Source of the DNA: Sternotherus odoratus
Lineage: Eukaryota; Chordata; Testudines; Kinosternidae
Reading direction: 5' to 3'
DNA length: 64,000 nucleotides
NCBI GenBank assembly: GCA_032164245.1
Contig: JAVMKO010000002.1
Location: forward strand, 176,272,920-176,336,919
Within the stretch, counting starts at the first letter, position 1; each line of letters starts with the position of its first letter. A model generated the notes under the pieces. That model was not told the origin of the DNA and searched no databases. It worked only from the letters and a program-made list of their open reading frames with translations. The position numbers were made by a program, and so were the translations under genes. Shown in pieces: positions 1 to 10,100 of the stretch.

Positions 1-462
1 AATAATCCAGTAAATGTGCTTGCCTAAAGTAATGCATGCAAGGGAGAATGAAAACTAATGAATGAAAATGGTGAAGGCTTGCATTTACATCCTATGATTT
101 CATACCAAGCAGACACATTAGTATGAAATACTTGAATCTGACAAATGTGCAGCCTTCTTTGATGCTGTATAGGAAGTATCTTTAAATGGGAAAAAATATC
201 ACACAAGTCCATTATGAAAAGAAAAGGCTTTAGAAATACCGATTCTAGGTGGCAGATCCTATTTAAAAGTTTCCAAATACACTGAGACATGTTTTTAATT
301 TGAACTTCTGTTCTTAATTTCTCAAAAACGAAATCAGTTAATTGAAAATAGATGCAACTGTTACTTGACACTGGAATTTCTGAGGAATTCTCTGGTTAGT
401 CAGTGGAAATAGAAAGAAGTTTGATCTTCTATACACCTGTCAAATGTCTTCACTATTGATGT

Positions 463-607
463 CAAGAATCAGAGAGGTAGCTGTGTTAGTCTGAATCTGC
501 AGAAGCTACAAGGATTCCTATGGCACCTTAAAGACTAACAAAAGTATTGAAGCATAAGCTTTCGTGGGCTAATAATCACTTCATTGGATGCATGCAGTGG
601 CATGCAT
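463..607 (-). mobile_element. Short hammerhead-core retroelement, copy A
   Basis: This copy of a short interspersed turtle repeat is read on the minus strand. Its conserved words, seen on plus, are GTGTTAGTCTG, CACCTTAAAGACTAAC, AGCATAAGCTTTCGTGGG and ACTTC. The minus strand retains the GAAA-GCTTATGC part of the hammerhead-like core, but the CUGANGA box has decayed to CAATGAA and stem II is broken. Flanking words CACTATTGATGT (451-462) and CACCACTGATGT (608-619) match at 10 of 12 positions and are a likely diverged target-site duplication. It has no inverted arm. It is the oldest-looking copy. Confidence 0.75.
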
Positions 608-911
608 CACCACTGATGTTACATTACTATTAAATTTCAAGGTATCATAATCATCTCATTTTTCAGTGTATTGCACCTGATTCCTCTTTCTCTTTCACTG
701 GTTTACATTGGTGTAACACAACTGACTTCAACTGGGTTAGTCCACATTCTCATCAGTGTGAGAGGACAATTAGGCCCTTTGAATAATAAGACTGGCATTT
801 GCTTGTCAAGCTTAGTATAATGAAGATCTTTTTTATTTTCATCTGAGGATGTCAAAGTGCTGTACAAACATTAATTAAGCCTCACAACATACGTAAGTAA
901 TGATTTATTAT

Positions 912-1031
912 TAGGGTGACCAGATGTTCCATTTTTATAGGGACAGTCCTGTTTTGGAGGACCTTTTCTTATATAGGCACCTACCCCTCCACCCCGTCCC
1001 GTTTCTTCACAGTTGCTATCTGGTCACCCTA
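912..1031. mobile_element. hAT-type MITE, 120 bp, intact ends
   Basis: Terminal inverted repeats TAGGGTGACCAGATG and CTATCTGGTCACCCTA bound a 120-bp element. It is flanked by perfect 8-bp direct repeats TTTATTAT at 904-911 and 1032-1039, the target-site length of hAT transposons. It has no coding capacity; the overlapping ORFs are chance. It was mobilised in trans by an unseen transposase. Confidence 0.9.
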
Positions 1032-1803
1032 TTTATTATGCTTCACTTACAGTTGGGTAATATTAATTTTAAAGGAATTAAGCAGCTCTTCCATGCATAC
1101 ACAGTAAGTCTATGATAGATTGCGGAATAAAACCAACAAGCACTAAGTTGCGAAGCTTTAGCCATTAGACAACACCCCTGAGGTCTTTGTCTCTAATGCT
1201 TTTAAGTCAAAAAGAGGGGAAAAATAGAAGGCATTTGTTAACCACAATGGAGTAGGATAAACACAGACTTGTATTCAATTTGAATGCTTATTAACAGCAG
1301 GGCTAAAAGAGAGCACCTTCCTACCATGGGCATGGCTAGGAAATGAAGGTTGAAAAACCAAAGCAGTGGTTGATGAAAATGATTCAACTGCAGTTCGGTG
1401 TGCCAAGATATAAGCAAGCAGGGAGTCCGCAGCCTTGGAGGGGCTATAATTCATTTCCAGAGTTGCTTGTTGAGTCAAAAATTGTAACCACGGTTTGTGA
1501 ATGTATCCGCCCTTCAAAATGGTTGTCTCCTCTAGAATAGAAAGGGATTGCTAGCAGCTGAACACTGTCCCTGTTGCCCAGACTATTTATTGTGTTAACT
1601 ATTTTCTGTGCTTTACTGCGGATGAGGAGAATGAATTGGAACAAGGCCCAGTATTTACCACTGGAAATTTCCCTATGAGCTCTTGAACCACGAGAGGCTA
1701 ATTTTAAAGGGACTTGAGATATGAGTGGGATAATAAAACATCATGTCTTAAGGTATTTTCAAATATGACTAACAGAGTGCATATGGGAAATTCAGCACTC
1801 TGA

Positions 1804-2098
1804 GGGTATGTCTTCACTACCCACCAGATCTGTGGGTAGTGATCGATCTATTGGCAATTGATTTATCATGTCTCATCAAGATGCAATATATTGATCACCA
1901 AAGGCAGTCCCATCGACTCTGGAACTCCAGCCCGCCGAGAGGCGCAAGCTGGAGTCGACGGGAGAGCCCGCTGCTGACCGCTGCCGCTGTGAGGACGGCA
2001 GGTAAGTCGGCCTAAGATACGCCAACTTCAGCTATGTTATTCACGTAGCTGAAGTTGCGTATCTCAGGTCGAACCCTCCCCCTAGTGTAGACCAGCCC
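1804..2098. mobile_element. PIF/Harbinger-type MITE, copy 1
   Basis: This is a 295-bp element with ends GGGTATGTCTTCACTA and, inverted, GGGCTGGTCTACACTA. The flanks TGA (1801-1803) and TAA (2099-2101) look like a diverged 3-bp duplication. Close to the 3' end is a hairpin in which AACTTCAGCTA pairs with TAGCTGAAGTT. Related copies lie at 6730-7000 and 41577-41854. The 3-bp TTA/TAA target points to PIF/Harbinger. No ORF is present. Confidence 0.8.
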
Positions 2099-3389
2099 TA
2101 ACAGATGAATTGGGGATGGCACATATCTCCCAAAGCATCAAGGCACACACTTCTAGCTGCAGAACTGTGTGTGCTGCAAGAAGGGTACAAGACAATTAAT
2201 ACACACATGAAAAAGGAATGATCAAAATGGGGAGAATGACATTTTACTGAATTACATTTTACTGAATTACATTTTACTCCTTAAAAATTAAAATTTCCAC
2301 ACTCCTGAAAATCTCGACTGAACTCCATGGGAGATTTCCTTGAGAAACAACTAAAGAAGATCTTGGCACATAAAATTTAACTCCTGATGTCAGGAATGGA
2401 AGAGATCAATTAGATTATCTAGTTCATCCCTCTGCCACTGCAGAATTGTTTCTTTTCATATTTTTACTAGTTTTAAATGCTGGTTTCAAATATCTCAGTT
2501 GCTTGGGCCTGAGATATTTTCTAAGAGGCATTTACTCAATAGTTTATTCAGCACCATGTTATTGAACTACCACTGTATAAAAAGGCAAAAATGTTAAAGT
2601 TATGTCTCTTAGCTTTTCTAGCCTTCTCTTGTTAACGGCAATACACTGGGATGTAAAAGAAAGCAGATGGTAGCCTTTTGTATCTTCTTGATTGTGCACC
2701 ATGGACCAAATTCAGAGGTGTCATAAATGGGCAGGACTTTGCAACAACCTAGTGTCTGAATGTAAATGTATGTGTTACTACTATAAGAAATTGGAGAGAA
2801 AGGAGAAAGTTGTAGTAGAAAAAGTAGCCAGGACATAAGAGGGAAGCTTCTTTTATCTTTTATGCACCTCTTGTTTATTTTTCCTGTTCCAACCCTATTC
2901 TTCTGTGTGTATTAATGCCTCCTATATATACTCACACCAATGCACTGGGAGGTAACTTATACCACCATTTAAGTATCTTTACCCTGTGGGCATTTGGGAT
3001 CCAGATTTTCCGATCATAATATAACAATACAAGTGTGTCATTTCCATTGATCAGGGAGATAGAGAGGCAGGCAGGCAGAGTGTTCTACAGCTTATCTTCT
3101 TCGCTGAAACTAAGCTCAATCTCAAATTCACATATAGCAGTAACTGGAAAATAATACAAGACAAAGGCAATGATGAGGGCCATTCTTTAGGTCCCACACT
3201 TACAAGCTCTGTAGGATCTTCTGATTCATCAATCAGGTCTGAGTTGGAGGGGCACAACTGCCAGTGAATATTATCCTTTAAAAATCAGAATGCATTCAAC
3301 TCAAATTTTAAGGCAGGGGGGAGGCGGGCTTGTCTTAACTGCAGCCTTAGCTTGAATTATCTACACTCAAGTTAACAGTTCTTAAGTTA

Positions 3390-4405
3390 GGGTACATCTT
3401 CACTACAGCAGTAGGTCGATTTCCCTCAAGTCGATTTTCTAAAGTAGCCTTTAGAAAATCGACTTAGTGCATCCCCACAAAGGACAGCAACTGACAGTGT
3501 CTGTCCTTAAACATTTGCAGGGGTCGACATAGGGAGTGTTGCACTGTGGGTAAGTATCCCACAGTGCCGGGAGTCCCCAGCTGTCACCACCTTTCCGAGC
3601 AGCCAGGCACGCTCCCCAGGGGACCAGCCCCAGTCTGAGCAGCTCCGTGCCCCCACCGCCCGCCTGAGCAGCCCCGCGCAGGACCCCCCCCCACCCGAGC
3701 AGCCCCCCGACCCCCCCCCCCGCCCGCCCGAGCAGCCCCGCGAACCCCCCAGCCCGGCCGACCAGCCCCGCAAACACCCCCCCCCCGCCCGCCCGACCAG
3801 CCCTGCGAACCCCCCCGCCCGCCTGAACAGCCCCGTGCCGGACCCCCCACCTGCCCGAACAGCCCCGCGAACCCCCCCCCGCCCACCTGAACAGCCCCGC
3901 GCTGAACAGCCCCCGAGCAGGGGGGGGGAGCCAGCGCGGGGCTGTTCAGGTGGGCGGGGGGGTTCGCGGGGCTGTTCAGGTGGGCGGGGGGGTCCGGCGC
4001 GGGGCTGTTCAGGCGGGCGGGGGGGTTCGTGGGGCTGCTCGGGCGGGCGGTGGTGTCCGGCGTGGGGCTGTTCAGGCGGGCGGGGGGGGGGGTCCGGCAC
4101 GGGGCTGTTCAGGCGGGCGGGGGGGGGGGTCCGGCACGGGGCTGTTCAGGCGGGCGGGGGGGTTCGCGGGGCTGCTCGGGCGGGCGGGGGGGTTCACCGA
4201 ACTGCTCGGAAGGTCGGAGGCTTAATATCACCTGCATCCTCACTAGCTGAAAATCGACCTAGAGAGAGGGCGACATCAGCTACTCTTCTCGTTAGGGAGG
4301 AGTTATAAAGTCGATTTTAAGGTCCCTTTAAATCGACTTTATGGGCATGCAGGTGAGGACGGGTACAGGCTTAAATCGACTTTAAGCCCTAGTGGGGACC
4401 AGGGC
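3390..4405. mobile_element. Harbinger-type element carrying an inverted minisatellite
   Basis: The element is bounded by TTA at 3387-3389 and TTA at 4406-4408. Its ends are GGGTACATCTTCACTA and, inverted, GCCCTGGTCCCCACTA, related to the other Harbinger-like MITEs here. Subterminal regions contain repeated inverted words around TCGATTT and AAATCGACTT. The middle (about 3590-4210) is an unusual C-rich then G-rich block. It has no transposase; the long proline/arginine or glycine-rich ORFs in five frames come from the low-complexity core. Confidence 0.75.
3590..4210. repeat. C-rich/G-rich inverted minisatellite
   Basis: From about 3590 to 3925 the plus strand repeats variants of CCCGAGCAGCCCCGCGAACC. 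From about 3926 to 4200 it repeats the reverse complement, GGGGCTGTTCAGGCGGGCGG with G runs of 5 to 10. The two halves can pair as one hairpin of roughly 300 bp per arm, made of tandem units of about 40 bp. The G-rich half also fits the pattern of G-quadruplex-forming DNA. Runs this long are error-prone in sequencing, so the exact length is uncertain. Confidence 0.85.
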
Positions 4406-5442
4406 TTAGCCTCGCTCTAGTGAGAGCAGTCACACTACAAAAACAACACTCAAGCCGCTAAAAGTGATGGTAGTAGCAGTTCAGAATAGCTGAGTCCCCA
4501 CTGAATTTGTAGGTCCTGTGTCAGCAGCACTTGAGCTTGAACCCACACCCCTGACAGGCCAGCTAGCTTGAGTTTAAAGTGCCGCTTATCTGGAGCTATT
4601 TGTGTGAGCACAGGAGTCCGGTGAGGGGTAACACTTGAGTCAGACCTTGAGCTAAAACTACAGTGAAGGCAAGCTCTAGATCTCAAATGCAAAAGCCTAG
4701 AATAGCTGCTTGGTACCCTCTGACTCCTAATGCATCTCTCACTCACACACATATTCTGAATTAAAATGTATGCAGCTCCCCCAGTAGTATCTTGTGACTT
4801 CCATCCACTGACCAAATAGAAGTAGAAGTAATAATACATGAAAACTCTCATCCTATGCATGATTCACTGTATAATAGCTGTCATTAAAATATCAAAATTT
4901 CCCAAGTGTTACCAAACAAACAGTACTATCAGAGTTACTGCATATATTCCCTATTCTAAATATAGTAGGAAAAAGTGGTATGTCATATGCCGGTCAGTGG
5001 GAACTGTTGGCAAAATATAACCTTTTAATGGCAGTTACTGTATATTATATGCACAGTATCTTGGGCAAAAGCAACAAAGGGTAATTGTGGTTCAAAAGTA
5101 ATAGCCTTTTGGAGCGATTTAAAGGGACTTCCCTCTCATCCACTGAACCAGTAGGAGTTGTGCTAAAATAGCCTCAGATGGAAGTTGTACCAACAAACAA
5201 GTCAGGGGAAATTGGTAGCTTAACACACACTCTGGAGACGTGCACTGATTGTATGTCATGGTCAGACACAGTACATATAAAGACGGAATGCAATAGAGTA
5301 ATATTAACTAGGTAAGTTATTGGCTTTCATGGAATAGACCAACAGAAAACTGTAAGAAATACACTCGAAATCACAGATTTCTCATGTGACGTTGTGATCC
5401 ACTGGAATTTGTATATTACTTAGTGAATTTATGTGCCTTAGC

Positions 5443-5525
5443 AGGTATAAAAGTTTTCAGAGTCACACATTCTGCCACTTGTGCCAGAGCAAACATGTTT
5501 GCTTCACTTCTTTTGTTACTGGCAA
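5443..5525 (+). promoter_or_regulatory. TATA-like box with a signal-peptide-like mini-exon
   Basis: A consensus TATAAAAG lies at 5445-5452. About 45 bases downstream is ATG at 5495, starting MFASLLLLLASKH and then a stop. A splice-donor match, CAA followed by GTAAGC, falls at 5523-5529, right after the hydrophobic run. The layout resembles the first exon of a small secreted-protein gene. I could not identify a following exon or a family, and a short leucine run can arise by chance. Confidence 0.25.
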
Positions 5526-6401
5526 GTAAGCACTAACTGAACATTTTCCTGAAGCATTACAGCCTCTAAAACATGTGTGTGTGGCATTTTGATACGACTG
5601 CCAGCGATGAGTCTGTCATCACTGGAATGAACTAGTGCCAAAGAGTGTTAATACACTAGCCTGCAACAGTGTGCTCATATCCATGCTCAGTGCTACACTC
5701 CAGCTGCCATGCTAACAGTTCACGTCTCCTATCCATATGGAATCACTGGTCACAGTGATCATTCATCACATCCATGATTTCACAAGGAATCAAAAGATCC
5801 TCTGTCTTGCTTCTCTGCTTCTGTTTCATCTCACCATGACTAAAGAAGCTAAGGTGTGTACATCATAACCTAGAAACGATCCTTAATAAATGGCCTGTCA
5901 TTCATGTCTCTCAATAGTGAACAAAGGAGAGAAATTATGTGTGCCTTGCGTCATGTTTCCTTCATAAATTTCATTTATCTGAAGCGTGTGAGTAGGATAC
6001 TAAAGAAAGAATATATTCCAACACTGGCATACTGATCTTACTATAATATTATAAATTACTTATAAAACTGCAGCAGTTTACTAAGATTTTGATTTGATAA
6101 TGGCTTCACTAACTAGTTTCCCTGATATACGAGTACTTAGATAAGCAGCTATTCAGAAATGTACTAGTGTGATTTATAGGAAAATAATAAATATGCAACC
6201 TTTAGAATCTGAGCTGGGTAAATACCTCAAAATATTTTCATAGTTACTTAAAAAACAACACCCCAACAACCTGAATTCACTTGGGTTGTGTTCACTCCCC
6301 GTTTGTCTTTGCTCCCTGATAATATTCTAGTAAATGAGTTACTGGCTGGAATGTTCACGGAAACAGCAAATTTTAAGAAGATTTTGGAAAATGTTTGCAG
6401 T

Positions 6402-6527
6402 GTTGTAATAGCTGTGTCAGTCCCAGGATATGAGAGACAAGATGGGTGAGGTAAAATCTTTTATTGTACCAACTTCTGTTTGTGAAAGAGACAAGCTTTT
6501 GAGCTTACACAGAGCTATTCTTTGGGT
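6402..6527 (-). mobile_element. Second hammerhead-like short repeat family, copy 1
   Basis: On plus the repeat reads GTGTTGTAATAGCTGTGTCAG, a purine-rich GAGAGACAAGATGGGTGAGG, then TCTTTTATTGTACCAACTTC and GAGACAAGCTTTTGAGC. It matches the repeat at 15253-15385. On the minus strand the order is a CUGAAGA-like box (here decayed), stem II GAGCT/AGCTC, GAAA (here AAAA) and GCTTGTCTC. No clear target-site duplication is seen. Confidence 0.6.
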
Positions 6528-6603
6528 ATTATTGGAGAATATTGCCAGAGAGTGAATTTTTAATTTAGAAAGGAAACTATTTGCACAAGAAATGTGAATA
6601 TAA

Positions 6604-7132
6604 TGGTATGTCTACCCTGCAGTCAGAAGTGTGACCACAGCACCTCTAGAGGTACATGACCTAGCTTTGATCTAACTAGCTTGAATAACAACAGCAGTGA
6701 AGCCATTGCAGCACTGCCCAAGACTCTAAGGGTACAGTTATACTACCCACTGGATTGGCAGGTAGTGTTCGACATATAGGGGACTGATTTATCCCATCTC
6801 GTCAAGATGCGATAAATCAATCCCCGAATCGACGCCTGTATTCCACCTCAGCAGGAGTAAGCAAAGTCGACGGGGGAGCAGCTACTGTCGGCTCGCCACC
6901 ATGAGGACGGTCAAGTAAGTTGAATTAAGATACTTCGACTTCAGCTACGTAAATAGCTGAAGTTGCGTATCTTAGTTTGAAGCTCAGTGTAGCCCAGCCC
7001 TAAGTATGTATTCAGGTGCCGAGTCCATGTTGCCACCCGTTCTGACTTGGTTTCACTGTTGTTATGATTTGAGCTAGCTAGATCAAAACAAGTTAGCAAC
7101 GTCACACCTCTGATTGCAGTGCAGACATACCA
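6604..7132. mobile_element. Outer Harbinger-type MITE interrupted by a second MITE
   Basis: The left end TGGTATGTCTACCCTGCAGT matches the inverted right end TGGTATGTCTGCACTGCAAT, and the similarity continues through AGAGGTGTGAC for about 33 bp in all. Direct repeats TAA lie at 6601-6603 and 7133-7135. The element is split by the complete MITE at 6730-7000 with its own TAA duplication, so it is the older of the two. Confidence 0.85.
6730..7000. mobile_element. PIF/Harbinger-type MITE, copy 2 (nested)
   Basis: This 271-bp element has ends GGGTACAGTTATACTA and, inverted, GGGCTGGGCTACACTG. TAA duplications lie at 6727-6729 and 7001-7003. It shares with copy 1 the word GATTTATC, a GTCGACGG core and a 3' hairpin in which ACTTCAGCTA pairs with TAGCTGAAGT. 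It sits inside the outer element at 6604-7132. Confidence 0.85.
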
Positions 7133-7135
7133 TAA

Positions 7136-10100
7136 GAGTATGGTATATATATTTGAAGCTTGGAATAATAAATACAAATAATTAGCTACTCATGAATTAT
7201 CTACAGACCAAAATTTATTTAGAGAAAATATCCCTGCTGAAGAAAAAAAAAGAACATTCAAGGGTCCTATTTTGCCCTGTTACATTTGTGATTGGGCTCA
7301 AAGTTTCATTGTGAATTCAACTTCTGAGCCATAATTGCCTTAAGAAGCAAGTTTACAATAGCAGCACTAATAGATCTTTAAAAGTGAATTGGAAAACATT
7401 TTTTTATTTTAAATTATCTTTGGCTTTTAAATCACTAACAAAAATGTATCGATACAAGTACAATAAAAGTATTAAAATATTGATATATTTAAAAGAAGTA
7501 TTTAACTTAATTACCCTCCTTAAATTCTTGCACAGGGTTCTGTGTGTCTCATGTAGCAGCTAAAGATATTAGTAACACTTAACAAAAAACACAAATTCTT
7601 GAACCCAAGTTTGGATGGATATACTAGTGATGCTAGGATCATTTCTTTTTGGGGAGAGGAGAGGATGGAGTAGAATTTATTTTTAGAAAAAAGATCATAA
7701 ATAGTACAGCTAGGCACAGATTCAAGTCTCGGATATGTGGCAATATCACCAGATGCTTGTAAAAAAATTACTGCTCTGGCAGACCTGGCCCTGAGTATTC
7801 TATTTAACTCTACATTTGCTTCAGTTTTCAATGTATTGGTGTGCAAAAGTCCATATGTAATTGGCTCCCTGTATTTGATGATGCAGTTCCTATGAGTTCA
7901 TGTGCAAATAGATTACTAAATGTTTATTAAGCCATTTGTGCATGCAATCACAGTAACTGCAGAGACTTACACGTAGAACACAGGCCTCCTCTTTGAAAAG
8001 TTTGACCTCTTATTACAGAGTTCATTTTTCTGATGCATCATGTTTCAGCCCTCTTCTTGGATGTAGATGATATTCTTTCTATTAGGAGTCACCATGGAGC
8101 TATTATGGAGCCTTGGTATTTACTATGATAAAAATTACACAAAAAATACAAAAAAAGTTCTTGTGCCAATTTTGAAAGCTAAATTCGATCACTGAAGCAT
8201 GTCACAGGGGAATTTCAAAGTACAAATGCAGAAAGCTAAGGAGTTTCTATCAAAATCTTGTTTGTGTGAGTGTGTGTGTAAGCTTGTTTGGGGGCTATGA
8301 ACATTTTTAATTGTGTGTGCATGTTTGTAAACCAATGTAATGTAGTATAAAATTATTTATAATTAACTAACATATATAATGTTCCACCCTTATAAATAAA
8401 GAGGGATTCTCCGTTTTACATAATACTACTCTATACTTTTCAAGCCACAAAATGAAATAAAATCCTCAAGGGACTGAATTTATGGCACTTTATCAGCTTC
8501 ACAACAATTCTCTGTGCTCCACGTGATGTTTGGTGTTTTATAATTTGAGTTGTCTTAATACCTGTGAGATTAGTGAATGCAATAAAGAAAGAGCTTCATT
8601 ATTAAAAATGAGGCAAACTAGATCTAAACGGACAGGTTCTTTGCTCTACCGAGATTACACCAGGCAAAAAAGTTGTGTTGGAAAGGGTTACGCCTCCTTA
8701 GTTTTCTGTCCAGTCCCCAGTCACAGGCTTGTACAAGATTGAACAAATTGAACCCTTCTAACTCTTATCCATTGGCAACAAAGCCAAGGGACTATCTGCT
8801 AGTTAAACAACACATGACATCTCTCACAAACCCATTGTGTGCCACAGAGAGTGGCTAAACGGATCAAACTACATCAATATTTAATACATGGACTACTGTT
8901 CAGTTAGTCCTCTCAACACTGATGCTGTGCAAGTCTGATTTCATTCAGAGTATTGTTTTGACTCTTCCACAGCCAATTTAAAGATCTGACTTTGCACATC
9001 GCAGGGTGGTGGTGGTGGTAGTTTTTTCCCCCTGTATCTTGGTATTGGATGACTGCCCTGTTTCATGATAAAAGTGGAATTCTCTTCTGTCTGCAGGGCA
9101 GTCCCCAGGGATCAAAGTATGAAACCCAAACTTAAATAAAATCATATCCTGTTTGCAAACATCATATTCCCTTTGCTATTCAGTAATCTGGACCCATAAA
9201 CCCTAGCACAGCTTGAGAGCCCATTCCTCATCTAAACAAATGCCATAAGCCTCTTTATACTTTTACAGCCATGTCAGAAAATAATATTGACTGCCAATAG
9301 TGATGTGATCAGAGTTGCCTCCTCTGAGCCATAAAAGAAGTGGTCTGTTATCAATTTCTCTAAATGTATCAAGGGAACTATGGGTTGATTCAGTTCCAAG
9401 TTATAAATGACAACTCAAAGCCGCAGAAGCTTTTGAAGCTGGGAGCCGATGATGACATTATCATAAAAGCCTGCTCTTCCTTACTTTTGTGGGTTTTTTG
9501 CCTATCAACTGGACAAAAAATATGGCTGAGAAATGATTTCAAGATTTCTTCACACAGCAGCAAGTCAGATGGGCAGGAAAACAATCACTATTTTTAGTGA
9601 CATACTGGGGAAAAAAAGATTAAACGTACCGACATTAAAATTACTTTCTGCTTCCCATAATTATAAATTTCATAACACAATTCATAGGGAGGTGTTGTAA
9701 TAAATCAATCGCATCGCAGGTGTCATGTAATGAGCAATCACATCTTGGATGGTAATAGTCATATAAAAAACTATGGAACTCTTTGATAATTATCTGAGCC
9801 ACAAGATAATTTGCATTTAGAATCCTCTTTTGGCCATCTCACCTGCACTTTACTAATTTTTCCTGGAATCTGCCTAACATCTTAAACCTCAGCTTCAGGG
9901 AGTCATCATTTATTATAAAAATCACTGGCCTTAAAACAGTCTTTTTCTTTCTCCAACATGTGCAATTTCTCCCCATAATTACAATAGCATGAGATATGGA
10001 ATTGATAATATTCAGTCCAGGAACAGTATAAAGTCCAAAAACTTGCATCTTTGAAAAAAGAAAATTAAGAGCACCACTGGAAAGGGAAGATTCCCAGCCA

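Noticed and set aside
3507..4308. Several overlapping 90-197 aa proline-, arginine- or glycine-rich ORFs on both strands
   Set aside because: They read through the C-rich/G-rich inverted minisatellite, where stop codons are absent by composition. No start context, splice structure or family match.
4450..4860. 136-aa minus-strand ORF
   Set aside because: No recognisable domain and no splice or start context; lies in ordinary intron next to a MITE.
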